The notes below the pieces were generated by a model that ran no database searches, was not told where the DNA came from, and saw only the letters and a list, made by a program, of their open reading frames with translations. Positions 12,459 to 24,167 of a stretch of 64,000 bases of DNA are shown here, in pieces (position 1 is the first letter of the stretch; every line of letters begins with the position of its first letter). Made by a program: the position numbers and the translations under genes. Source of the stretch: Tetrahymena thermophila SB210 (taxonomy: Eukaryota > Ciliophora > Oligohymenophorea > Hymenostomatida > Tetrahymenidae); the NCBI RefSeq assembly GCF_000189635.1, contig NW_002476365.1, positions 434,001 through 498,000 on the forward strand. Reading direction: 5' to 3'.

Positions 12459-13712
12459 TTCTTTTCTTTGATATAAATATTTCTTTCTTTTTTAATCTTT
12501 TTTTTATTAATAAATTTTCTCTTCTTCTTGTTTTTATTTATTTAATTAATTAATTTACTTTCTTTTTTCCTTTGATTCTTCCTCCTCTTCCCCTTCTTTT
12601 TCCTTTTTCCTTTTATTTTATATGAATCCTTCCATCTAATTTTATTAGTTTTTTATTAATTGATTGCATCTTTAAATAAAATACTAAACCCTATGTTTTC
12701 ATTCAATATTTCTTATTTCTTTCATATTTTACAAGCAAATTTTAGCTCAATCTCTCTTTCATTCATTCATTTTATTAATTGATATTTATTTATTAATAAT
12801 ACAATTAATTGAATTTTGTTAACATATCAAATCAACTTGCATTATTTTAATGGATTTCAACTTAAAATCTTAAAATGCATCCTGATGATACAGTTTAAAA
12901 GATATAATTTGCTGCTGCAATATCATTCTTTATGAGATATAAATCAATTTGAAAAAAATAAAAAAATATCCTTAGACTCTCTTTATAATTTTGAATTTAT
13001 TTATTATCAGATAAAATAAAAGATATTTTATTTTTTTTATTTTAAAACAATATATAACCAGAATAAATTTATTTATTCATTTTATTTATTTATTTATGCT
13101 TTATAAATATAATAATGAAAATATTAAAAATTAATAGAAATAAGCTAATGAATTATTTTATTAATTCAATTATTATCATTTTAAAACATTAAAACTAATA
13201 CTTAAAATTAAACATAATTACTAAATGAATTTTAGATGAATGAATTAGATACTTAAAAGGTACTTACTTTTCTGTTTGTTTTTAAATTACTATTTTTTAA
13301 TTTAATTTAAATTAACTTAAGATAAATATTTTTCATTGATTTTGCTTAATTTAATAAAAAAATAACAAATATATTGATTGATTGCATTTTGTTTTATGTT
13401 TTTATAATTTGGTGCTAAAAAGATTCAGACAAATCAGCAAACAAGCAAGAAGTATATAATTATATACAATAATGAAAGTTTTTATAATATTATCAATTAA
13501 TTATTTAAAAAATAAATAAATAAATTAATTTAAATTTATGATTTATCTATTGGATCATAACGAATAAATTAATTTATTATATTTAAATTTTTCTTTTGAA
13601 TTATTCAATTTATTATATTTTTAATTTATATTTATTTTTTAGTGTTTAGGTTATATTTTAAGCTAATAATATATAAGAATATTCTATTTTCAATTCATTT
13701 TATCAGATAGAT
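12459..13712. other. Intergenic region with a polypyrimidine tract
   Basis: No gene was seen. It contains a strong C/T-only tract near 12558-12616 just upstream of the 95-aa gene. The remainder is AT-rich. Confidence 0.6.
12558..12616. repeat. Polypyrimidine/polypurine tract
   Basis: The plus strand is almost exclusively C and T over about 60 bases (ttcctcctcttccccttctt and flanks). The purine strand is therefore the sense strand upstream of the minus-strand 95-aa gene, starting about 100 bases before its ATG. It may be a promoter or nucleosome-excluding element; this is inference from position. Confidence 0.5.
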
Positions 13713-16700
13713 TCAAAGATTCTTGAAAAAAGCTTCATCATCTTCGTCATCATTATCAAAATTATATTGCTAAATTTCTTGAGCCTTGAAAGGACTCTTT
13801 TCTTTTTTCTTTTACTTTTCTTTCAAGTCTTTGGATTCCTTTTCTTCTCTTTATCTATCCAGTTCAAAATCTTTGGAGTACTCACTATCAGCGCTTTCAT
13901 CAACATCTGGTATCAAACTTTTACTATTTTCTTCTGTTTTTTTTCTATTATCTGGTTTCGAGTTATTGATTTATGATTTATTTTTTGTCATATTGCCTTT
14001 TTGCTGTTAAGTTTATAAATCCTACTTCTTTTCTTAGGCTTTACCCCCTACTAATTCATTTAAATTGTTGAATTCTTTCTACAATATATCGTTTACTTCT
14101 TTTTCTTCTTATTCAAATTTTTAAATTAAAGAGCCTCCTTAGATTTTAGAAACTTCATTATTTTTTTGCGATTAGCTCTGCTCTTTTCTTTTTTTCATAT
14201 TTATAGTTACTTGGGTCTAGCTATTTACTGGACTTTATAGCTTTTATTACTATTAATTATTTTTAGAAAATCTACCTCCAGTGCTTTTATCTTCTGTTCC
14301 TTCTATATGACCATCATCTGTTTTTGAATGAGTCTTGTCTACTTCTTCGCTTGCTTTTTCATTTACTTCTAAAACACTCTCTTCTTCCTCTTTATCATCT
14401 TACTCAATTGTTTTTATAGGATTTTAACTCTATTCTTGGTCACTTTCTTTTGCCTGAGAATTCAGCTTTGGCTTGTTTTTATGCAGAAAAACGCATATTA
14501 CTGTTATATCATCAACAACATCATCATGCTTTTTTCAAATTATATGAATTTTTATAAAAGCAATAAAAAATTTTAATAAAATAAATTACTTATTTCCAAA
14601 ATTGAGTTGATTCCTTTACAAGCTTTTAGCAAGCCATATCAGGTTATTATCTTATATAGTATGGCATCACGTGCACCATTACCTATTTTATTATTTAAAA
14701 TTTTATAAACAAAAAAAGTTAAGCTTTATTATTTAAATACCTGTCTGTTATTTAGAAATTCCCAAACACCATCAGATGCTATAACAATAAACCTGTCATC
14801 GTCTTCTATGTTGAAAAACTTTATTTCTATATAAATTATTTTATTATATGCCTGAAATATAAAAAAATTTTACCTGGTTCACAGATAACACCACACTAAG
14901 CAGCAATTAAATCACCGAAGCTTCTTGACATTGCCAAACCAGGAATATCATCATATTTCATCCAAACTCTAGCAGGGCCAACAGGATCACCATTGTAATC
15001 TCTATAAGAATCGACTCTTCCACCACAAGCTTCGATTCTTTTTTTCTCTTCAGGATCATCTGCTTTATGATCATTTGAGAGAGGTTCTGCATTCCAAAGA
15101 GCCTTTGTTTATTTACATAAAATAGCTCTAGAATCTCCTGTATTTGCACACCAAATTTTATCATCGATCATAAGTACACAAACAAAAGTACTTCCACTGA
15201 AAGTGCAATCGATTTTACTTTCTAGAAGCTTTTAAGAAAGCTGTAAAAAAGCTAGTTTTAAACAGCTTGAAATGTATTCTTAGTCTAAGCACATCAAATC
15301 CTTTGCTAGAAGTGCTTCTAAAATTTCTAATTTTAAACAAAGTAAATTATTAAAAATAAAAGGCTAATTTACTTCTAATATTAAATATAATGAATTGATA
15401 AATTTTTCTATTACTTGGAAATGTTTTTTTGATAAATTCAGAAACTTCATGCCCATTAACGCCATGTCCGTCACATACACTGAAGAGATAGCGATTAGAC
15501 ATTTTATTTAAATTAGGATGGATGATAAAATTATCTTAGTTTTTTTTTGGACCTTAATAATTACATCCTGCTTTACTCCTATGTGCATAGTGACTGACGT
15601 ACAGAGGCCCATTTTTGGTTAACTTTTCATCTATTTCTTCCTTTGAATGACTGTTATTGCTTGAAGCGTTATGTTGATTTAAATTATTAGTGCTGTTGGT
15701 ATTTTAGTATGTTTGCCTATCTAACAATCTTAATTGTTTTTACTAAAGTGATTGTATAGAATTCTTTTTCGGACCTAGCTTTGTTGAAAAAGCAGTTAAT
15801 CCAAAAGATTATTAAATAGATGCAGATGTTGTTTAAGGAGTTATCTATAAAGATGGTGCAGATGCATTTGCCTTCAAACCTAAGACTCCTCCATTCTATT
15901 TTGGAGTGTTAGAACGAAGACTTTTGAAGTTGGTAGCAGCTTAACCTCCTCCGTATATTTTATTTAGCTCTTCGTCTTTTTTACTGGCTTCCTTTGTTTA
16001 ATTTTGCTAAATTACATTTGAACCAGCGCTTTAAGGATTTTAATTTTCACTAGGTGGAGTTCCTGACTTTTAATCAAAAAAGTTTGTTATATCTTTGGAA
16101 TTTTTATATTGTTTAAAACGATCTTTTATTCTTTCCAAATCAGGGTCTTTGTCATTTTTTTTTGAAGTATTTTTATCATCCTCCTACCCATTTTCATTGC
16201 TTCCCATGTGCGAGTCAACAAAATTGTTTAGTTTCTACTGATTTTTTTGATTCTTGTCCTTAGCTCTATAAATATAAACAAATTATTTTTGAATTAATAA
16301 TCTTCAAACATAAAAATATTGACTAAAATAAAGGAATATAATTTTATTTTATTTTAATTTAAAGTCATACTTTCCACTTAATGGTGCAGCTGAAAGCTTA
16401 GGTAAACGGATATTTGCTAATTACTTTTTCATATCTAAATCATTGTCTTAAACTCGATTTAAAGTTGAGGAAGGATTAAACTATATATTTAGAACATTAG
16501 TGTTGCTATTTCCTAAACCAAATTAATTATTTTTTTCATTGTTGTTTTCATTTTCTGCGTTTTCATTGCTATCTCCTGTAATTTTATTTCCATTGCTACT
16601 CAATTAAAAGTTCTTAAAACTTTTAAGCTACCCAGATTACTATTTAACTTTTATTCCTTTTTACAGACTTTAGCTTTTCTACATTTTTGCGTTTTTATTT

Positions 16701-17171
16701 AACTATTATCCTTGCATTTGCTAACTTGCTGCCATAGTATTATTATTTATACTTATTGCATTCAATAAATTCTCTTAGCCCAAATGCTTTAATTGGCTTT
16801 AAGACACTTTTTATATATTAAAGGTTATTAAAATGCTTAAAAAAAATAATAAGTATAATAAAATGTAAATTACTTTTGTTGTCAATATGTGTGCTATTAT
16901 TCTTGACTGAAAAGTTTCTAATAGTCTAAGCAGACTGAGGTTGCTGCATTAGGAATTTCTACTAAGAATTTTATGTCAACAAACCCAATCCATTTTAAGA
17001 TTGACCATTGCTTTAATAAATGCCTTATTAAGAAGTAGATGGCTTTATTTAACTGATAATATTTGAACGGTAAATTTGGTTCAATTCTTTTTCTTTGTAA
17101 TCATTTTAACTTATTTTCTTAGGTTATCCATCTTAAGATGGGCTTAAAGCTGCTAACCTCGAATTTCTCAT
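13713..17171 (-). CDS. PP2C-family (PPM) serine/threonine protein phosphatase with long low-complexity extensions
   Basis: There are seven exons in transcription order: 17171-16874, 16806-16371, 16265-15415, 15326-14874, 14826-14741, 14682-14590 and 14528-13713. Phases agree throughout and give 1010 residues. The catalytic domain spans about residues 470-755 and shows the PPM signatures: SKAGCNYQGPKKNQDN, the metal-binding DGHG at about 510, the GSTFV and NTGDSRAIL segments, SRSFGD, ASDGVWEFL, and the final DDITVICVFL. PPM enzymes are Mg2+/Mn2+-dependent monomeric phosphatases that remove phosphate from Ser/Thr. All metal-ligand aspartates appear intact, so it should be active. The N-terminal 460 or so residues are Gln/Asn/Ser-rich, and the C-terminal 255 are charged (Glu/Lys/Asp), ending in an acidic DNDDEDDEAFFKNL. 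Introns are 46-104 nt. The first intron's acceptor (AAAAAG) is the least certain junction. Confidence 0.92.
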
Positions 17172-19606
17172 TAGGAGCTCTTTTTAAATTGCTATACTTA
17201 ATTATAACTTAATTTGAATTCTAATATTTCCTATTTACTTGTTATTTTTCTTTTCTAAAATGTTTGCAGCAAAATTTAATTAATGAATGATTATTGTTGA
17301 TTGTTCCATTCAAAACATACAAAATTTTACAAAAAAAAAAAAAAACAGAGTTGCTCATAAATGAAATCTATATATAAATTAGAATCTAACATTATTAAAC
17401 TTAGTTTTTAAATTAAAAAAATGCTAGCAATTAAGTTTTAAATGAAACTCAATCAAAAATCAAAAATGTTTAAAATTTTAAATATGCAAATATTGAAATG
17501 TTAAGAATAAATAATAAAATTAATTTAAAAGTTAAATTAATTATATTTATTTTACTATTTTTACTGTGAGCCAATCTATTCTTAAAATTATTTTAATAGT
17601 TATTTTATTATTAATTAAATAACAGTTTCATTTTTTATCATAATCATACAAAAAGTAGTCTTTAATTAAATTTAAAATGTTTTTCTGAAACAAAAATAAC
17701 AAATAAATTAAAACAGATCTATTTTCATAAATATTTAATATTTTGAAATAATCCCTCTCAAAAATTTTTTAATTTTAAATAAGTAAAGGCAAAGTCATTA
17801 AATTGTAAATAATTTAATTAAATTATATTGATTTATATATTAAAAATAGAAACAAAGGCAAAATAAAATTAAATATTCATTATTCATTTTTTTCTTTCAT
17901 ATTTATAGAAATAATTTTAAAATAAATTTTTACATTATAATTTATTTATTTATTATTTTCCACTAAAAGTTGTTTAAAATGTGAATAGAAAAATATTATT
18001 CCTAATATATTGAAAAATTTCATAAAAATGATAAGCCACTACAGATTATAAAAGCTGCTTAAAAATTTTATTCTTAAGATTTTTAAAAGTTAAAAATATG
18101 GAAATTATATCTAAAGATTTATTTTTAAATATAGTTTATGATTATTATTAAATAATTATTAATTATTTCCCAAAATGAAAAATGTTTTAACTTTAATTAA
18201 ACTTATCTCAAATTATAAAGTTAACATTTTCATTTTTTATGTTTAAAAGATTTTTCATATTGTTTTTTTAATGGTTAAGAAAATGAAATTCAATTTTATT
18301 CTTTTATTTTAAGGTAAATGTTTGTTTTTTAAAATTTTTGAATGTAATAAAATTTAATTTTTATTAAAATATAATTAAATTAGATTTTTGTTTTCTTCAA
18401 AAACTAGATTTTAAATAAAAATAGTAAAAATGATATATTTTGTGGTATTTTAAGATTTGTTTTCTGATTATAATTTGAATTATAGATTTAATGTTTTTAT
18501 TTAGCTTAACTTTTTCTCAAATCTTAAATAAAAAATAGACAGACAGTCGAATTTTAATAAATTACATTAATATTAAGTAAAATTTACAGTCATTTAGATG
18601 TAAATACTAATTAATTATCACGAATTCATCGACTCTTTCACTTTTTCATAAAATTTATTTTACGTCAAAACTGTAAGAGTTTAGCACAGAACTTTAAGAA
18701 ACAAGTGTAAAAAATATTAAAAATGTTTTTATTCCTAAATTTAATTTTTCAAAAAAATAAAATTTAATATCAAAATAGTATAAATAATCATAAAATTACT
18801 TAATATTTTAATTTTTCTAAGAAATAAAATTTAATTTTCTGTAAAACTTTTTATTTTCTTAATAAAAACTGATAGATTAATAATTAAATTATTAAATTTA
18901 GATTGATTACAAATACAAATCAAATAGTATATAGCCTGCAAATAGTTTCTAATTTATTATATTCTCCTTGTATAAATATGTAAACTACAATCATTTTTAC
19001 TTTTTGTCTTAAAGTATCTGTCTAAAAAAAAAATATAAAAAATCTGATGGTTATTTATTAAGTCAAAACGCATTGAATTCGAAAGTATTATTTTTTAATT
19101 ATTGTAACAATATTTTGACAATAGGTGGTTACTTTTTAATAAATTTAACTTTTTGATAGATTCACAAGTAATTAAAATGAACACATTTTTGGATTTTTTC
19201 CAGATATTTTGTCTAAACATAAATAATTAAAAGCATACATTTTTTAAATTATTTTACTAGTTAAATTCTATTTTTAAAAGACTAAATGTAGAAAATAAGT
19301 TATTATTTAATATATATTTTGATCAACAAGTGAAATTTATTGATATCTTAGTTTTTATCATATTTTTAACCTAATTTGTTTTTAGAAACAATTTTCATGT
19401 AATTTGACTGATTAACATAAGTTAGGTAAGATTTTATTTTAAAGATACTTTTCTAAATTAATCTATCCACAAGATTTTTGTGTTCGTTCCCTTAATTGCT
19501 TATCGTGTTATCTTATTTCGATTAAAAATACAATTTTTATATAAAGCACTTGAATCTATCGAATACATGATTTGTTGTAAGTAAATTAAAAAGATAAATT
19601 AAAAAA
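17172..19606. other. Intergenic AT-rich region
   Basis: No coding frame with convincing composition, RNA gene or clear repeat was seen over about 2.4 kb. A 14-15 base A run lies near 17330, upstream of the PP2C gene. Confidence 0.55.
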
Positions 19607-20066
19607 ATGCCATTTACAAGTTTAGAAAAGAAAATGAAAAAAATTGTTAAAGATTTCAAAAAAAATAAGATGAAATAAAAATTAAGGTAATGAGTGTGTT
19701 TTTAATGAATATTCTCTTAAAGTTAAGATCATTTTTATATTTGATTTTGATATTATTGGTAGAAAATTAATCAAAATCATTAATTAATTAATAATTAATT
19801 TATTTGGTGGTTTTAGACATATCAGAATTTTAAAGTATTTCCAAATCTAATTTTAAGGATTTAGTTTAAAGAAAACTATTAATAAAACTCCTCTTAAATC
19901 GAACAAATACTTTAGGATTAAATGGCTGGAGAAACATGTTTAAGGTTAGATAAATTAGAAATAGTTATGGATGAAAAAACCAAATTTAAATGAATATTTT
20001 TTATTATACAATTCTATTTATTTTATTAATTAAACAAGAATAAACAATTTTGCTGAAATTTTTTGA
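19607..20066 (+). CDS. Possible small two-exon basic protein
   Basis: An ATG in an A-rich context at 19607 opens a Lys-rich exon (MPFTSLEKKMKKIVKDFKKN) that reaches a GTAATGAG donor after 19686. The best in-phase acceptor is ttttag ending at 19816. Exon 2 (19817-20066) then stays open to TGA at 20064-20066, about 109 residues in all. A second frame of exon 2 ends in a sequence that also looks coding (MAGETCLRLDKLEIVMDEK), so the phase or the acceptor may be wrong. No family is recognised. Confidence 0.25.
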
Positions 20067-21132
20067 GCTTTGTTTGTAATCTCAATTTTCTTTACAATTT
20101 TTTAATACAAAATTGCTAAATAAAAACTTTTTTGAATAAAACCATCTTAATTACATCAAAAAACGAATAATAAAGAATAAAATAATATTTTTTAAAACAA
20201 ATCCTTTTTTTGTATTTTTGTTTACACTTTTTATTCATAAAAGCTTATTAGTATTTTTGATGCAAATTTCTAGTGGAAACAATCAATCAATCATTCATGA
20301 GTAATTATATTAGTTAGAAGTGATTATGGAATTTAAGCTAAAAAAATCATACAACATCTGTTTTTAATAACCAATAAAAATAGATTAATTAATTTAGTTA
20401 ATTGTAAATCTTACACCATCGTTTGTAAAACTTTCCAAATTATTGTTGTGTTTTTGATATTGGTTAAAAATTGCTTGTTATAAATAAATGTCATTTCTAT
20501 TAGGATTTTAAATATTATAATTAAGAATTCTATTAGAAATACACATATAAAAGAAATCTTATAAACATTTGCTTATATTTAGGGTGATATAATGCAATTC
20601 ACAAATTATATGAATAGGAGGTGGATAAGATTGAATTTATTAAATAATTTTATAAAATATCTTAATGTATTGCACTTGTAAGTGCTAAACAATTACCATA
20701 AAAAAAATACTTCAGGAAATTAAATTTTTATTTTAATTACCCAAAAATAATTTATGTATTCTGCTTATGGTCAAAAATATTGTTTATTCGTTTAGAAAGA
20801 TATTGAATAATTGTGATTAATATTGAAATGTTACAAATATTCATCAATGTGCTTTAGAAATTAAATAGATTAATTCCAATCAATTTGTTAATCAAGTTCT
20901 AATTTTCTATTTCTAAAAGCAATTTTTGCCACATAAAATTCTATGTTATTATTTAATTAAAAAATATCTTAGAAATAATCAGTACCTAAAGTTCGGATTT
21001 TTATCTTTTAAAATTCTAAATGTTTAATGAAAATATGATTAAACTTTGGCTATAAATACTCCTCAACTATTTTACTAAATTTACATAAAATAATAAATAA
21101 ATTAAATAAATCAAAAAAGCATAAAAAAAAAC
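20067..21132. other. Intergenic AT-rich region upstream of the M8 protease gene
   Basis: No gene was seen. The last 100 bases end in an A-rich leader (aataaataaattaaataaat and aaaaaaaaac) immediately before the protease ATG. Confidence 0.6.
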
Positions 21133-22831
21133 ATGAATCGCACTTTAATTGCTTTACTCTGCCTCACTGCAGTTTTTGCTACTAGAATCCTTTAACACGA
21201 ATGTGTCCACGATGATATTGCTGAAACTTTCAAATACGATGTTTAAGACTTAAATTTAGATGACGATGCTAACAGAAGATTACAAGGCACTGCTCCTAGA
21301 AACATTAAAATCACTTACGATATGAGTTTCTTTAACAACCTCAATATGACTGACCCTGTTAATGTTGCATTCAAGTAAAATTCTGAAAAGGCTCTTAAGG
21401 TTGCTCTTCAATACTTCAGTGATTTACTCACTATTGTTCCTAAGCCTGCTGGTGCTATGAAATGGAATTTAGGTCCTACCTGTGGATTGGTCACTGTTCC
21501 TGATGCTGATAAAACTACTGATAAAGATAGTGATCTCCACTTATATATCTCCTACACAGATGAACCTACTAAAACTTTCCTTGCCTATGCTGGCTGGTGC
21601 AGATTCTTGAGAGTTTTAGGTCCTTCTCATGGTACAGTTAATTTCAATCTTGGTTTACTTAGAAACTACTAATTCTCTAACCCTATCGTTTTCAATGACT
21701 TAGTACAAATAGTCACTCACGAAATCACTCACGTCCTCGGTTTTTCTGGAAACGATGTTTAATATTGGGTCAATTCTGCTAAATAGCCTCATGTTAACCC
21801 TACTTCAGTTTAGCTCATCAGAGGTTTGAATTCTACTGTCCTCCAAACTCCTAATGTTTAAGCTTATGCTAGATAATACTATGGCTGCCCAAATCTTGCT
21901 GGTATGCTCTTTGAAAATCAAGGAGGTGCTGGGTAAAAATATTTTACAAAAAAATCAATTTTTAATTTAAAAATAATAATAAATAGTTCTGCTGGATCTC
22001 ACTGGGAAACAACAGTTATTAACAATGAATACATGAACGCTGCTATTTCTCTTACTCAAGGTTTCTTCTCGTAACTACTTTTGTTTTTATTTTTGTTCAT
22101 TTCTTAATTTTCATTTTAATTCTAAAATAGAAAATTCACTACCTCATTGTTAAGAGATACTGGTTTCTACTCATCAGTTAATGCTGCTCTTGAAGAACCA
22201 ACTTTCTATGGAAAAGATGCTGGTTGCACTTTCGTCACTGGAGCTTGTGACACAAATAAGAGAGAATACTGCTCTGCAGGAACCTAAAAGTGTGATTATT
22301 ACTATTATGCTGTTAGTGCCTGTAACCCAACTACTTTTAGTGATGTTGGATGCAACAATTAATAAGCCTACAGCAATGCTAAATGCTATGAACCTAATGG
22401 AAATTTCTAAAATAATCCTACTTATATTCAAAAGCTTGGTGTTGGCTTTGGTTAATCATCTAGATGCTTCATTAGTAGTTTATCAGATCCCACGTAAATT
22501 ATATAATTTTTATATAAAATTAATAAAATTTTTACTCTTTATAAATAGTGTCTCAATCAATGAATAAGGTCTTTGCTACAACTACACTTGCAACTCTGCT
22601 AACCAAGTTATTATTTAAGTTGGAAGCAACTAAGTTACCTGCTCTTAAAACAATTAAGTTGTTACCATTCCTAACTGGCGTGGTTCTCTTAAGTGCCCTG
22701 AAAAGCTTGACTAATTCTGCAATTACAAGAAGGTATGTCCTAACTTCTGTTCTTCTAACGGTTACTGTGATAACGGTGTCTGTAAATGTATTTCAGGTTT
22801 CAAGGGAGCTGACTGCAGTCAAACTGCTTGA
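21133..22831 (+). CDS. Leishmanolysin-like (peptidase M8) secreted metalloprotease, copy 1
   Basis: The exons are 21133-21932, 21987-22070, 22131-22493 and 22549-22831, giving 509 residues. A signal peptide ([16 protein letters not shown]) leads into the protease. The metzincin zinc motif HEITHVLGF starts at residue 196. The third zinc ligand, typical of M8 enzymes, is the His of SHWE at 272 after an insertion of about 70 residues, and the Met-turn lies in [10 protein letters not shown]. The C-terminal third is Cys-rich and ends in an EGF-like module ([18 protein letters not shown]...GADC). There is no hydrophobic tail after it, so it is probably secreted rather than GPI-anchored. M8 enzymes cleave extracellular proteins and are expanded in ciliates. 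The active-site residues are intact. A very similar gene follows at 24168, past a tRNA gene. Confidence 0.95.
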
Positions 22832-23419
22832 TACACTAAAATTTAAAATATAATAATATGATTTAAAATTATGTTTTTTTATAGTATATATATTTCTAAT
22901 ATTTTTAATTTTAATATACTTTTCAAAATTCACTTCTGCTTACAAATAATTAATTTCAAATACTGTAAATCATATATTTTCTCTATATGAATATTATTTT
23001 GCTTATTTTATAATAATCTATTTTATCGCTATTAATATTTCTAAGATTTTTAGGAGGGGGCTTGCTTTAATTAATGAGAATATGCAGTATTTATGAAGCA
23101 TAAATAAATTCAATATTATGTAAAAAATATTTAAATAAAGGATGTTAAATCTTAATAATTTTCAAAAATTACAACGTATTTAGAAATAAATTTGTTAATA
23201 ATACTATCATTTTTATATAATAATATACTTAAATTAACATAAAAACAATAAATAAACAATAAATTCTTTTTCTAAATAATTTTTATATCATTTACTTATA
23301 AATACTAACTTTAAAAATAAATCTTTTATAAAATTTTAAAATATAATCAATATTCCATAAATTAAAATAAATAGCATTTAATTTGATATGCATTAATTAA
23401 GAGTAACAAAGATTTTAAT
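22832..23419. other. Spacer between M8 copy 1 and the tRNA gene
   Basis: AT-rich DNA without a recognised gene. A G-rich hexamer run (aggagggggc) occurs near 23053. Nothing else of note was seen. Confidence 0.6.
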
Positions 23420-23425
23420 AAAAAA
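23420..23425 (-). terminator. Pol III terminator (T6) of the tRNA gene
   Basis: Six consecutive T residues on the minus strand begin a few bases after the tRNA 3' end, the usual RNA polymerase III termination signal. Confidence 0.7.
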
Positions 23426-23428
23426 TAA

Positions 23429-23500
23429 AGGTCCCACTGGGATTCGAACCCAGGTCAAGGGATTTAAAGTCCCCAGTACTAACCACTATACTATGGAACC
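23429..23500 (-). tRNA. tRNA-Gln (anticodon UUA), decodes the reassigned UAA codon
   Basis: The minus strand folds as a complete 72-nt cloverleaf. The acceptor stem GGTTCCA pairs with TGGGACC, with U as discriminator base. The anticodon stem GGGGA/TCCCT encloses the 7-base loop CTTTAAA, so the anticodon is TTA (genomic 23467-23465). The T arm CTGGG-TTCGAAT-CCCAG contains the B-box sequence GGTTCGAATCC. UUA pairs with UAA, a stop in the standard code but Gln in Tetrahymena-type ciliates. The short variable loop rules out tRNA-Leu. No intron is present. The Gln identity follows from established ciliate tRNAs of this type and from the in-frame TAA usage of the neighbouring genes. Confidence 0.95.
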
Positions 23501-24167
23501 GGAACACGATATTTATGATTAAATCTAAATTTTAATCATCCTTTTAAGAAAATTAAAAATAAATAATTTTTTAATATATATTCAGATATAATTTTTTTAA
23601 AATTTGATATTAATATATATCTTAAAATCAATTTAATCTAAAACTGCTTATCTTTCTTGATTTAATAATGCAGAAAATAATTTTAGGATAAAAAATCAAA
23701 TATTGTACTATCATTAGACTGTATTTTTTCCTGCTATTGACTATAATACAAAAATTAATCTTTTATTAAGTTAAAAATTTTATGATAGGTATTTATTTAT
23801 TTTATTTAATTTCATGTTTTACAAAATTTGAAAGTATAAAATTAAAAAACTAATTTAAAATAATAAAACAAGAAGATAACAAACATATTTTTTTTATATT
23901 ACAATTTTTTAAATTTTAATAAAATAAAGTATCTTAGAAAATATCAGAATGTTTTTAGATGAAACAAATTTAATCAAATGTAATATTTATGATAATTTAA
24001 TATAAAATAATCTATGACAGAAAATATCAGTATTAGCTAAAACATAAAAATAAAAACAAATATATTTAATAATAATATCTATTTTTTTGTTTAAAAACTG
24101 TACGCTTTTTGCTTAAAATATAAAAAAATATAAATCAATAACAATAATAACAGATTGAAATTAAAAA
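23501..24167. other. Spacer between the tRNA gene and M8 copy 2
   Basis: AT-rich DNA holding the 5' flank of both the tRNA (minus) and the protease (plus). No gene or repeat was seen. Confidence 0.6.

Noticed and set aside
13767..14010. Phe/Ser/Leu-rich plus-strand frames resembling membrane segments
   Set aside because: They are the antisense of the charged C-terminal exon of the PP2C gene; the hydrophobicity is an artefact of complementing Glu/Lys codons.
22174..22431. Minus-strand open frame over the M8 copy 1 gene
   Set aside because: It is antisense to exon 3 of a clear protease and has no independent support.
23429..23500. tRNA-Leu or tRNA-Phe reading of the tRNA gene
   Set aside because: The variable loop is too short for tRNA-Leu, and the 7-base loop CTTTAAA places UUA, not UAA or GAA, at positions 34-36.
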